From positions 38,656-102,655 of the forward strand of contig JBBDUG010000033.1 of the NCBI GenBank assembly GCA_040904025.1: 64,000 bases of DNA, given 5' to 3'. This document shows, in pieces, positions 1 through 8,303 of the stretch (positions within the stretch are counted from its first letter, which is position 1; each line of letters begins with the position of its first letter). Source of the DNA: JBBDUG01 sp040904025 (lineage in GTDB: Bacteria; Patescibacteriota; Minisyncoccia; Phycocordibacterales; SW-6-46-9). Under the pieces are notes generated by a model. The model did not search any database. It saw nothing but the letters and a program-made list of their open reading frames with translations, and was not told where the DNA came from. The position numbers and the translations under genes were made by a program.

Positions 1-132
1 ATCACCAAGAGCAACAGAAACGGGAGTAGAATCTGTTTTTGCCCCATAAAATACAGATGGTACAAACCCCTCTCGACGAATACCATCGTTATCTTGTGTC
101 GTTTCTCTTTTTTCTGCGGCAAGTGTTAGCAT
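1..132 (-). CDS. rplY: 50S ribosomal protein L25 (bL25/Ctc family), N-terminal part only
   Basis: The first 44 codons of a gene that runs off the left edge. The translation begins MLTLAAEKRE and continues with RREGFVPSVFYGAK, the typical opening of bL25/Ctc proteins, which bind 5S rRNA in the large subunit. The start is ATG at 132. A TACAAT box lies seven bases upstream on the minus strand (145-140), so the mRNA probably has almost no leader. Whether the C-terminal Ctc extension is present cannot be seen. Confidence 0.85.
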   Translation of the reverse strand, partial: MLTLAAEKRETTQDNDGIRREGFVPSVFYGAKTDSTPVSVALGD

Positions 133-219
133 CGGGAGTATTGTACATACATTTCATGGATTCGCAACCGATGTGCACTGAAATAAGATGATTATATTCC
201 ACACACTCCTCTATTAGGA

Positions 220-1104
220 TCAAATATTCCAAAAGAGTCGAATGTACTTCCCTACCACCTCTTCCACTGCTTCTGTAACAGGCTTCATGTATCGATATGG
301 AGCCAATTCTTCTGTATTTTCTTTCAAGGAGTCCTCGAGAGCTGCGCGTACTCCAATACGTATCTCCGTACTAACATGCACAGTCGACATCCCTGCTTCT
401 ATCGCCATACGAAAATCTTCTTCTGTAACTCCCGATCCCCCATGAAGGACAAGCGGGACACCTGCCGCACGCCGAATGGCGGAGATAAGGTCAATATGTA
501 ATCGCGGATTTGAACGCCCCTTCAGCTTCCCGTGCAAGTTTCCGATCGCCGGTGCGAAGAGATCAACTCCTGTCTCTTCAACAAACCGAGCCGCTATCTC
601 CGGTGTCACAAGCCCTTTTCCGTCCACCTGTGCGTCTTTAGGTATCTCATCAAGAAGCTTCGAAGATGTACCGATATACCCCACCTCTCCTTCCACTAAC
701 ATTCCATCATTATGCACTCGTGCATATTCAACTGCCTCTTTTGTCACCCGAATATTATCCTCCAGATCATCGTCCGCCTCATCGATAATAGCGGCATCAA
801 ATCCGGCATCCACTGCTTCTTGAAATGTCTCAAGAGAATGAGAATGATCTGCATTTACAAACAAGGGGTAATCATATTCTTCTCGAATACTTTTCACAAG
901 TAGTACCCCTTGTCGTATTCCAAAAGCGCTCCGTTCTCCTTCAGAGAGACCAACTATGACAGGAATCTTCTCCCCCACTTCACGCGAAATACGTTGCGCA
1001 ACGCGAAAAATCCCCCAGAGCATTTCAATGTTTGCCGCATTAAAATGACCTACCGCCCTATTCTTCTCTTCTGCATCTAAAACATATTCTTTGAGTGTTT
1101 TCAT
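220..1104 (-). CDS. fba: Class II fructose-bisphosphate aldolase
   Basis: Zinc-dependent aldolase that reversibly splits fructose 1,6-bisphosphate into DHAP and glyceraldehyde 3-phosphate in the cytosol. The 294-residue product carries the family landmarks in order: NADHSHSLE near residue 85 (catalytic Asp and metal His), EGEVGYIG near 140, GNLHGKLK near 190 and VLHGGSGV near 220. The length is normal for short class II enzymes. The start at 1104 is supported by a TACAAT box (1116-1111) exactly six bases before the ATG, predicting a leaderless mRNA. It lies 87 bases from rplY and diverges from the gene at 1170. With the GAPDH and transketolase operon nearby it supplies the triose-phosphate part of sugar metabolism. 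Confidence 0.93.
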   Translation of the reverse strand: MKTLKEYVLDAEEKNRAVGHFNAANIEMLWGIFRVAQRISREVGEKIPVIVGLSEGERSAFGIRQGVLLVKSIREEYDYPLFVNADHSHSLETFQEAVDAGFDAAIIDEADDDLEDNIRVTKEAVEYARVHNDGMLVEGEVGYIGTSSKLLDEIPKDAQVDGKGLVTPEIAARFVEETGVDLFAPAIGNLHGKLKGRSNPRLHIDLISAIRRAAGVPLVLHGGSGVTEEDFRMAIEAGMSTVHVSTEIRIGVRAALEDSLKENTEELAPYRYMKPVTEAVEEVVGKYIRLFWNI

Positions 1105-1169
1105 ACTTGTATTGTATCAAATCATATAAATATTGTATTCTGTAGATATAAGAGACTAACGAATAGACT

Positions 1170-1601
1170 ATGGAATTAATACCCCCCGTAAGAAACGAAG
1201 AAGGAGTCGAGGAAGAAGAATATCTAAATGAGCAACAGAAAAAAGATCTCACCAGCTTCACTAAAATACTAAGTGAAGAACAACTACATCGACTCGCAAA
1301 GAATATAGAAAGCGGTGACTTGCCCGCTTCACCCGAGCAGGAGATATCTGATCTTGTATGGGCGGCAACGCGAGATAAGCAGGAAGCACATGAACTGGGC
1401 GAGCAGCTCAAGAAGAAGCTCGGGGAAAAACGATATGAACACTTCAAACCTATGGATCTTCAAGCTGCTCTCGGTGGAAATGATGTCAACACGAATCGCT
1501 TCCTGAACGAACTTCATAACATCATAGCTGCAACTGCTCTGAAACGGGGGATATTTTTCAAGGACTCTTCAGATGACTCTGATACAATAGAAAGTAATTG
1601 A
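1170..1601 (+). CDS. Hypothetical acidic helical protein, 143 aa
   Basis: No family recognised. The product is soluble, strongly charged and predicted mostly helical, with an acidic N terminus (EEGVEEEEY), a lysine-rich middle (GEQLKKKLGEKRYEH) and an acidic tail (DSSDDSDT). There is no signal peptide, membrane segment or cysteine pair. It ends in TGA 18 bases before the PfkB kinase gene on the same strand, so the two may be co-transcribed. It is divergent from the aldolase gene. Codon use looks like the neighbours, and a real gene is likelier than a shadow because the opposite frame has no competing family match. Confidence 0.65.
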   Translation: MELIPPVRNEEGVEEEEYLNEQQKKDLTSFTKILSEEQLHRLAKNIESGDLPASPEQEISDLVWAATRDKQEAHELGEQLKKKLGEKRYEHFKPMDLQAALGGNDVNTNRFLNELHNIIAATALKRGIFFKDSSDDSDTIESN

Positions 1602-1619
1602 CACTAAATATATAACAAC

Positions 1620-2627
1620 ATGACACAAAAGATAGATTTTCTTTCAGTAGGTGATATTACAACAGACGCATTCGTGGACATCGATGATGCTCGAATCGAT
1701 ACAGATAAAGATGAGGGCGACAAAGGATTCGAAGAAATCTGTTTCAGATTCGGTGATAAGATAGAATACGAAGATTTAACCCTTGTCTCCGCCGTCGGAA
1801 ATGCACCTAACGCAGCAGTCTCTGCACATCGACTCGGACTTAAAACTGGGCTCCTCACAAATCTCGGAGATGATACATATGGACAAAAATGTGTTGAGAC
1901 ACTAAAAGAGGAAGGTATCTCAGATGAATATATACAAGTGCACGAAGGAAAATCTTCAAATTTCCATATCGTTCTTCGCTTTGGACCTGAGCGTACAATA
2001 TTGGTAAAGCATGAGGTATATCCATATTCTCTCCCAGAGGACATGGATCATCCAGAATGGATATATCTTTCTTCTCTTGGGTCCACATCTCTCGAACATC
2101 ACCACGAGATCGCACAATACCTAAAAGAACACGATGAGATAAAATTTGCATTCCAACCGGGGACATTCCAAATGGAGCTCGGGTATGAAAAACTCAAAGA
2201 TGTATACGAAGTATCCACTGTCTTCTTTGCAAACAAGGAAGAATATCAGCGTATTCTTGAAACTGACGAGGGAGATATTCCAACTCTTCTTGAGACTATG
2301 CATGAACGCGGACCAAAAATAGCTGTTCTCACTGACGGACCAAATGGTGCATATACATATGACGGTTCCGAAAAATGGTCGATCCCCATGTATCCGGATC
2401 CCAAGCCCCCTGTTGATAGAACAGGAGCAGGAGACTCTTTCTCTTCAACCTTCACCACCGCACTTGCACTCGGGAATGATATCCCAACTGCACTCTCGTG
2501 GGGACCGATAAATTCAATGTCGGTAGTGCAGTATATTGGAGCACAAGAAGGACTTCTTACCCGAGAAAAACTCGAGGAATATCTCCAAAACGCTCCTGAG
2601 GACTACACTCCACAAAAACTCTCTTAG
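1620..2627 (+). CDS. PfkB-family carbohydrate kinase
   Basis: Ribokinase-fold sugar or nucleoside kinase of 335 residues. The substrate-side Gly region (VGNAPNAAVSAHRLGL, near residue 60) and the second PfkB signature DRTGAGDSFSS (near residue 267, catalytic Asp and anion hole) are both intact. Substrate cannot be told from sequence: ribokinase, fructokinase and the nucleoside kinases of minimal bacteria share these motifs. Its place beside aldolase and pentose-phosphate genes suggests a sugar. A TATATA box sits five bases before the ATG, so it may have its own leaderless start as well as read-through from the 143-aa gene. It converges with, and overlaps by four bases, the glycosyltransferase gene. 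Confidence 0.87.
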   Translation: MTQKIDFLSVGDITTDAFVDIDDARIDTDKDEGDKGFEEICFRFGDKIEYEDLTLVSAVGNAPNAAVSAHRLGLKTGLLTNLGDDTYGQKCVETLKEEGISDEYIQVHEGKSSNFHIVLRFGPERTILVKHEVYPYSLPEDMDHPEWIYLSSLGSTSLEHHHEIAQYLKEHDEIKFAFQPGTFQMELGYEKLKDVYEVSTVFFANKEEYQRILETDEGDIPTLLETMHERGPKIAVLTDGPNGAYTYDGSEKWSIPMYPDPKPPVDRTGAGDSFSSTFTTALALGNDIPTALSWGPINSMSVVQYIGAQEGLLTREKLEEYLQNAPEDYTPQKLS

Positions 2628-4498
2628 ATATCTAATATCTCTAAATGAGATGGGAGTTCCTTCATCTGACTAATGAAGTTCTTTCTCTCTTCTCCTGTCT
2701 CTGGTAATTCTCCATGTTCGATAAGGTGGTTGGCAAGAAAAAGCCACGATATTACCCCCGCCATGGTAAATACATCACGACGTGCAAATTTCTGAGCAGA
2801 TGTACTCATACGATCATAGAGGGCCTCATCGGTAAGGAGATCAAGAAGATGTTTCCCTACTGACTCTGTATCCCCTATCTCTTCAACTACAAAACCAGTT
2901 ACCCCACCCTTCATCTGAAGAGGGATACCCCCTGCGTTATATGAGATAAGGGGTTTTCCTTTCATAAGAGCTTCTGTCACTTTAACTTCAAAGCCTTCAC
3001 GATGTGAGAGTTGCAAGGCAACCTTGCTACCACACATTAATACGTTGAGAAGTTGATCAATATGCGGGAGACGTGCCACCTTCACATCCTCTGCCAATTC
3101 TTCATATTCACTCTCCAACAACTCCATCACTAAATTGTATATTGGAATACCATCAGGATCATCAACAGATCCATGGCCGACAATAACAAGTTGTGGTTTC
3201 TCTCCCTCTTCGAACTCTCTATACACATCACTAAACGCCTCTAAGACATCTGGGATTCCTTTGGAGGGATCGAAACGGGCAACCTGGATGACATACGGAC
3301 GAGAATGATCAAGTGGTTTTTGATTTGCCTCAATGAGTATTTTGTCAAAAAGCTTGAAGTAATACTCCATATCTTCATCAGAAAGTGGCTTGTTGAGTCC
3401 ATCGAGAGGATCAGTGGTTGGCGGAGTCAGTATCACATCATCTTTCTGGACATTTTCCGGCACAAAATCTGGGATTGGATGAGAAACGAAAAGATCAGCT
3501 TGCTGTGCAAATTTCCAAATGAAATTCCACACACGATTCTGTGGAGTACCGCTTACATCTGTTAACTCAGAGACAATTTGAATATGTGAACGATATATTA
3601 TTTTCGCATCTGGATTCTTTTCCTTAATGAAGGGGATAAGTCCGGAGGGCTGAGGATCATCAACAACAATAACATCTGCATCTGTAATAGTATCCTCAAG
3701 TAACTCAGCATTCTCTCGCATCCACCCTTGATAGACTTCTATATCTCTTTCTGTTAGCTCTGTTCCATTCTTAGCCACTCCTTGCAGTACATTATGGAAT
3801 TTAGTTTTTGTGATCAGAAATGCATCCGCTCGTTCTTCAAGAACGTGCCATGATGCATCTACACCCCATAAATGGAGTAGTCGTATATGAGCATGGCGCA
3901 TGAGAGCAACACCACCTCCCCGTGGAGTTGCTGAGATGAAACGAATCTTCTTTCCTTTAAACTTCTCTGTAAGTGTATCCAACGCCTCTATTTCTTCCGG
4001 GGTTGAGATAGATTCGTATGCTTCCCGAGAGACTAAATCGTGCACAGATACACAGCAATCTTTTTCCACATCCACAACTAGCGTCTCGTCATCTTTAAAA
4101 TGTTCTCGTGCATATACCGCAAGACGTGCACAGTTCTCTTCAGAGATCCCGTTTGGCCGTACAAATGTCACAATGTCATTCTCAAGCCAAAGGAGTGAAG
4201 CAAGATTGTGTAAATCTCCTTCTCCCGAGAGCCCCGCTCCAATATATTTAAATCCTTCGTGACTAGCTCTTTTTTTAAGCCACCTGCTTATATATTCAAA
4301 ATCATCTTCACCTGTCGGAACTTTTACATGCAGAGAAACATCCTCTGCACCTCGTTCGGTAACACGAAACTCACCCTTACTGTATCCAATTCCAAGAAAT
4401 ACAGAAATAGGTATATTGAGAGCCTCGATACGAGCACGAATATCTGATAGGTCTTGAGAAATAGTATCTGGGTGGTCTGGCATATGGTTCCGTTTCAT
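2624..4498 (-). CDS. TreT-like GT4 glycosyltransferase (trehalose synthase/phosphorylase family) with N-terminal extension
   Basis: The C-terminal two thirds resemble trehalose glycosyltransferring synthase (TreT): a TPRGGGVALMRHAH loop near residue 193, followed by TKTKFHNVLQG, matches the family's GGGVAE and TKKFHNALQG elements. A GT4 nucleotide-sugar site follows (VARFDPSKGI near 400, then SHREGFEVKVTEALMKGKP near 500). These enzymes join NDP-glucose and glucose into trehalose, or run in reverse. The first ~185 residues are an extra domain that I do not recognise and that lacks GT motifs. An upstream TTG could add one residue, but ATG at 4498 is preferred because a TATAGT box lies five bases before it. 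Substrate is inferred only. Confidence 0.78.
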   Translation of the reverse strand: MKRNHMPDHPDTISQDLSDIRARIEALNIPISVFLGIGYSKGEFRVTERGAEDVSLHVKVPTGEDDFEYISRWLKKRASHEGFKYIGAGLSGEGDLHNLASLLWLENDIVTFVRPNGISEENCARLAVYAREHFKDDETLVVDVEKDCCVSVHDLVSREAYESISTPEEIEALDTLTEKFKGKKIRFISATPRGGGVALMRHAHIRLLHLWGVDASWHVLEERADAFLITKTKFHNVLQGVAKNGTELTERDIEVYQGWMRENAELLEDTITDADVIVVDDPQPSGLIPFIKEKNPDAKIIYRSHIQIVSELTDVSGTPQNRVWNFIWKFAQQADLFVSHPIPDFVPENVQKDDVILTPPTTDPLDGLNKPLSDEDMEYYFKLFDKILIEANQKPLDHSRPYVIQVARFDPSKGIPDVLEAFSDVYREFEEGEKPQLVIVGHGSVDDPDGIPIYNLVMELLESEYEELAEDVKVARLPHIDQLLNVLMCGSKVALQLSHREGFEVKVTEALMKGKPLISYNAGGIPLQMKGGVTGFVVEEIGDTESVGKHLLDLLTDEALYDRMSTSAQKFARRDVFTMAGVISWLFLANHLIEHGELPETGEERKNFISQMKELPSHLEILDI

Positions 4499-4559
4499 CA
4501 ACTACTATATTTTTATCCTACCACATTCATAAGGATGTCAATGGAGTATATAGGGAAAA

Positions 4560-4997
4560 TCAAACCTTCCTTTCATACATCTCATTGCTCTTAAAACACT
4601 TAATTGTTCCCTTACAAGGTCCCCAGAGACCGTCCGGCATTTCATCCAAATCTCTCCAATGCCACCCTTCTATTTTATGAGGCTCTTTTACTTCAAGTTC
4701 ACCTGAAAAGTCTTCGCATAAAAAGTTGACCGTAATCCAATGCTCATGACCTGCTCCATCAAAATCATCAATGAGTCCAATAAAGGAAAGAGAGTTTACT
4801 TTAAGACCAGTCTCTTCATACATCTCTCGTACTGCAGCATCATGGCAGGTCTCCCCATAGTCAACAGCGCCCCCGGGAAATGTCCAGGATTCAGTCTTTT
4901 CTTTTCGCGCCTTTCTATGACCAAGGAGTACAGAGTTTCCTTTTTTTATCATGATTCCTACACCTACTCGAACCTGACCCCCTTTTTGTTTATTCAT
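4560..4997 (-). CDS. NUDIX hydrolase
   Basis: Small pyrophosphohydrolase of 145 residues. The NUDIX box runs from GGAVDYGE to REMYEETGL with all the metal-binding glutamates. It resembles the MutT/8-oxo-dGTP or ADP-sugar branch with the strand GIMIKKGNSVLLGHRK. Start ATG at 4997 immediately follows the transketolase C-subunit stop (4999); an in-frame ATG at 5012 would overlap that gene and is less likely. It is the last gene of the operon that begins with GAPDH. Substrate is unknown; a house-cleaning role for sugar nucleotides or oxidised nucleotides fits. Confidence 0.85.
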   Translation of the reverse strand: MNKQKGGQVRVGVGIMIKKGNSVLLGHRKARKEKTESWTFPGGAVDYGETCHDAAVREMYEETGLKVNSLSFIGLIDDFDGAGHEHWITVNFLCEDFSGELEVKEPHKIEGWHWRDLDEMPDGLWGPCKGTIKCFKSNEMYERKV

Positions 4998-4998
4998 A

Positions 4999-5988
4999 TT
5001 ATTTTCTCTCAATTACCCGCTTCACTGCCTTTTTGATATCTTCAACCCCCATTCCATATTTTTCAATGAGTTCGTCTGGTTGTCCCGATTGTCCAAACCT
5101 ATCCTCAACTCCCACAAACTCCTGAGGAACAGGGTTATTCCGTACCAACACTTCTGCAACAGCAGATCCCATACCACCAGCAATCTGATGTTCCTCAACG
5201 GTAACAACCGCACCCGCTCGCTGTGCTTCACGAATCACCGCCCCTTCATCGATTGGCTTAATTGTATGATTATTCAATACGTTCACCTTAATCCCCTCTT
5301 CCTCAAGCTCTTTTGCGGCAACAAGTGAATTGTGTACTAAAATTCCGCAGGCAATAATGGAGGCTTCGGGCTTATCGCTCTCCCAAAGAAGATTTGCCTT
5401 CCCAAGTTCAAGGGGAGAATCTTTCGTAGTTACCATCGGCGTCTTCGACCGCCCCATACGAATATAGACAGGTTCATCAATCTTCACCGCTGCATGTACT
5501 ATCTTTCGAACCTCTTCCATGTCACAACCAACCATCACATTCATATTCGGCTGAACCCGCATAAGGGCGATGTCTTCAAGTGCCTGATGTGTTGCACCGT
5601 CTGGACCCACTGAGACACCCGCATGACAACCCACAATCTTTACCGGTACTTCATTTAAAGAAATAGTGGTACGAATCTGCTCATTATTTCTCCCCGGAGA
5701 AAATGCTGCATATGAAGCGATAAAGGGGATTTTGCCGTAGTTGGCCATACCTGAGGCAACTGTTGCCATGTTCTGCTCGGCAACTCCTAATTCAATATAT
5801 CGATCAGGATATTTCTCTTTAAACCAATGAGTCCGTGTTGACTCCGCAAGATCAGCACAGAGCGCAACAACCTGATCATTTTCATCAGCAACTTCAACTA
5901 ACCCCTTACCGTATCCATCACGCGTGTATTCACGCGCAACATCCTCTGAAAATATATCCGGATTTAATTTTTGTGATTCTACAATCAT
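4999..5988 (-). CDS. Transketolase, C-terminal (pyrimidine-binding) subunit
   Basis: 329 residues covering the Pyr and C-terminal domains of transketolase. Visible elements are the catalytic Glu region YIELGVAEQNMATVASG near residue 65, SVGPDGATHQALEDIALMR near 125, and the C-terminal domain ending in DRFGQSGQPDELIEKYG. Together with the N-subunit (6287-7150) it forms a split enzyme that moves two-carbon ketol units with thiamine diphosphate, as is common in archaea and Patescibacteria. The gene is separated from its partner by a 91-codon gene, which is unusual. Confidence 0.93.
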   Translation of the reverse strand: MIVESQKLNPDIFSEDVAREYTRDGYGKGLVEVADENDQVVALCADLAESTRTHWFKEKYPDRYIELGVAEQNMATVASGMANYGKIPFIASYAAFSPGRNNEQIRTTISLNEVPVKIVGCHAGVSVGPDGATHQALEDIALMRVQPNMNVMVGCDMEEVRKIVHAAVKIDEPVYIRMGRSKTPMVTTKDSPLELGKANLLWESDKPEASIIACGILVHNSLVAAKELEEEGIKVNVLNNHTIKPIDEGAVIREAQRAGAVVTVEEHQIAGGMGSAVAEVLVRNNPVPQEFVGVEDRFGQSGQPDELIEKYGMGVEDIKKAVKRVIERK

Positions 5989-5993
5989 AATTA

Positions 5994-6269
5994 TTACTCT
6001 TTATTTTCCATCCGCTTTTTTGCCTCTTCGATCACCTCCTTTGCTTTTTCTTCACCAACTGCCTCCTTCAGAGCTTCAATCGCAGACTCAATCTTATCCG
6101 CACTTTCCTTATTCTCAAAAACAAAGTGAATAAAACCAATCTGATCTTCTTTATTCATCTGCTCTAAAAAATTAGATGGTGTGTCTCGAGTATTCTTATC
6201 AAAATCTTTCTGTTTTTCTTCTTCAGACATCTCTTCAGGTTTTGGCCATTGTAGTGCTCCTTCTTTCAT
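5994..6269 (-). CDS. Small acidic helical protein between the two transketolase genes
   Basis: 91 residues, no recognised family. The N-terminal third is polar and probably disordered (PKPEEMSEEEKQKDFDKN); the rest is predicted helical, ending with EEAKKRMENKE. There is no signal peptide, membrane helix or cysteine. It starts 17 bases after the transketolase N-subunit stop and ends five bases before the C-subunit start, so it is almost certainly translated from the same mRNA. A role as an assembly or regulatory partner of the split transketolase is only an inference from position. Confidence 0.7.
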   Translation of the reverse strand: MKEGALQWPKPEEMSEEEKQKDFDKNTRDTPSNFLEQMNKEDQIGFIHFVFENKESADKIESAIEALKEAVGEEKAKEVIEEAKKRMENKE

Positions 6270-6286
6270 GATCTTTAAAATTATTG

Positions 6287-7150
6287 TTAATCACTATGCG
6301 GCGCCTCAATATCACCCTGGAGCGTCCGCAGCTCTTTAAGCCACTTCTGCTCTTCTTCCGTTGACGGCGGCTTGCCGTGCCAATGATAGTCAAACTCAAT
6401 CTCTTTAATTCCCTTTCCGGGAATAGTATGCGCCAAGATTAATGTTGGCTTCTCATACACCGCCTTTACCTCATCAATGGCATCTACAAACTCTTCGATA
6501 TTGTGTCCATTCACCTCCATAACATGCCAATTAAATGCCTCATACTTCTCTCGCATTGGCTCGAGTGGCATGACATTTTCTGTCATTCCATTGATCTGAA
6601 TATTATTACGATCCATTACAGCAGTTAGGTTCGATAACTTATTCGCACCCGCAAACATAGCAGCTTCCCAGGTATTCCCTGCCTGCTGCTCACCATCGGA
6701 CATCAAACAATAGGTACGAAAGTCTCTATCATCCATACGGGCAGCATACGCCATTCCCGCCGCCTGTCCGAGACCGGATCCAAGAGGTCCAGAAGTCGTC
6801 TCAACCGCAGGAAGTCTCATTCGCTCGGGATGCCCCTGTAGTCTTGACCCAAAAGAACGCAGAGTCTTTGTCTCTTCGATGGGGAAATACCCAGCATGTG
6901 CCATGGTGGCATATCGCACAGGAGTGATGTGTCCATTAGAGAGCACTAATCGATCTCGCTCATCCCACATGGGATCATCCGGCTTATGATTGAGTATATG
7001 AAAATAGAAGGCGGTAAATATGTCGGTCATGCCCAAAGGTCCCGCGGTATGTCCGGAACCAGCATCCTCAAGCATATCGATAATAGTCTGGCGAATTTCA
7101 TTCGCCTTTTTCTCAAGCTCTTTTACCTTTTCTTCAGAAATTGTTGTCAT
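6287..7150 (-). CDS. Transketolase, N-terminal (thiamine diphosphate-binding) subunit
   Basis: 287 residues forming the PP domain. It has the early HTAGPLGMTDI element near residue 34, RLQGHPERMRLPAVETTSGPLG near residues 84-105, and the ThDP/Mg motif written MSDGEQQAGNTWEAA near residue 149, where the usual GDG is SDG. The conserved Asn follows in MDRNNIQING. It pairs with the C-subunit gene downstream. Start ATG at 7150 abuts the rpe stop at 7151, so translation coupling is likely. It belongs to the pentose-phosphate operon reading leftward from GAPDH. Confidence 0.93.
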   Translation of the reverse strand: MTTISEEKVKELEKKANEIRQTIIDMLEDAGSGHTAGPLGMTDIFTAFYFHILNHKPDDPMWDERDRLVLSNGHITPVRYATMAHAGYFPIEETKTLRSFGSRLQGHPERMRLPAVETTSGPLGSGLGQAAGMAYAARMDDRDFRTYCLMSDGEQQAGNTWEAAMFAGANKLSNLTAVMDRNNIQINGMTENVMPLEPMREKYEAFNWHVMEVNGHNIEEFVDAIDEVKAVYEKPTLILAHTIPGKGIKEIEFDYHWHGKPPSTEEEQKWLKELRTLQGDIEAPHSD

Positions 7151-7840
7151 TTATTCTCCTCTTAGATTACGTATCGCCTCTGACATATCCATACTATCAA
7201 AAATATAAGAACCCGATACCAGCTTATTCACACCAACCTCAATTAGATCGGGAGCTGTATCACCATCAACACCGATATCAACGGCAATATCCATACCCGG
7301 ATAGTGCTCTCGTAATGTTTCTGCCCTGTCAAACACTCGTTCATCAAGATCAACTCCATGATATCCAATCTTGTCATTCCCCATTAGCTGAACAAAATCA
7401 CTCATCTCAATCAATGATTCATCAATATCATCGGAAGGACGAAAAGCAACCCCCAATACAACAGCAGATTCCCTGCATTTCTTTTGTATCTCCTCAAACT
7501 TCTCAGTGCTTGCTGCATGAACAATGCAGGAGGTAGCACCTGCTTTTATCCAGTCATCTATATGATGCTCTGGATATGCAGTCATCATATCAATCTCAAA
7601 ATCAAATGTATCCCAATACGGAAATCCTCTCTCTTGAGCTATTATTCGATCGAATTCTGCATCTTGTGCAGAATACGGCCAACTTTTTGTTGGTGCATAC
7701 GCGCCATCCATAACATCAATTTGCACGATAGTAGGAATCCCGAGTGCTTCTCGCACGTCATCTTGCGCCAAACGGGATAAGTGCCCCTCAAGATCATGGA
7801 GGTCTTCTGGAATTATTGCGGGTATGACGTATGTATTCAT
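7151..7840 (-). CDS. rpe: Ribulose-phosphate 3-epimerase, divergent
   Basis: 229-residue TIM-barrel protein with the Rpe signature QIDVMDGAYAP near residue 40 and the second catalytic Asp in VDIGVDGDTAPDL near 180, so interconversion of ribulose 5-phosphate and xylulose 5-phosphate is the likely role. It is divergent: the usual HxDVMDG metal histidine is replaced by Gln (QIDVMDG) and the usual HLM metal histidine by Asp (IDMMT). The Asp pair is retained. Context supports the call: rpiB lies one base upstream and transketolase directly downstream. An alternative would be a related barrel epimerase with a different phosphate-sugar substrate. Confidence 0.82.
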   Translation of the reverse strand: MNTYVIPAIIPEDLHDLEGHLSRLAQDDVREALGIPTIVQIDVMDGAYAPTKSWPYSAQDAEFDRIIAQERGFPYWDTFDFEIDMMTAYPEHHIDDWIKAGATSCIVHAASTEKFEEIQKKCRESAVVLGVAFRPSDDIDESLIEMSDFVQLMGNDKIGYHGVDLDERVFDRAETLREHYPGMDIAVDIGVDGDTAPDLIEVGVNKLVSGSYIFDSMDMSEAIRNLRGE

Positions 7841-7841
7841 T

Positions 7842-8291
7842 TTAGTTATATTCCTCTATCTTCTTAATCCGCCTCTCATGCCGCTCTTCTTCAGAGAAAT
7901 CATATTCCAACCACTTCAATACAACTTTCTTTGCCTCTTCTTCAGAGACAAAGCCTGCTCCGATTGAAAGCACATTCGCATTATTATCAACTCGCGAAAG
8001 CTTCACAACCTCATCATCTCCACCATAGAATACAGCTGCCCGTACTCCTCGTACCCGATTAGCTGCCATCGCCTCTCCCTGCCCCGACCGACCGAGAACG
8101 ATCCCTTGATTAGAAAAGGGGTCTTTTGAGACTGCCTCAGCTACAGGAAGGATAAAGTCGGGGTAGTCATCGCTGGGGTCATGTTCATATGCCCCCATGT
8201 CTTCAACCTCAAACCCCTCACTGCCCAAAAACGCAATGAGTTTCTCTTTTAATTCATACCCTCTATGATCTGCTCCGATGTATATGGTCAT
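7842..8291 (-). CDS. rpiB: Ribose-5-phosphate isomerase B
   Basis: 149 residues of the RpiB/LacAB family, interconverting ribose 5-phosphate and ribulose 5-phosphate. Visible motifs: IGADHRGYELKEKL at the N terminus, the phosphate loop GRSGQGEAMAANRVRGVRAA near residue 70, and SRVDNNANVLSIGAGFV near 105, where the usual SRxHND histidine is Asp. The catalytic position is Ser rather than Cys (LGRSGQG), as in the mycobacterial-type enzyme. The gene sits one base from rpe and 12 bases from the FAD-oxidase gene. Confidence 0.92.
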   Translation of the reverse strand: MTIYIGADHRGYELKEKLIAFLGSEGFEVEDMGAYEHDPSDDYPDFILPVAEAVSKDPFSNQGIVLGRSGQGEAMAANRVRGVRAAVFYGGDDEVVKLSRVDNNANVLSIGAGFVSEEEAKKVVLKWLEYDFSEEERHERRIKKIEEYN

Positions 8292-8303
8292 ATGTATATA
8301 ATA

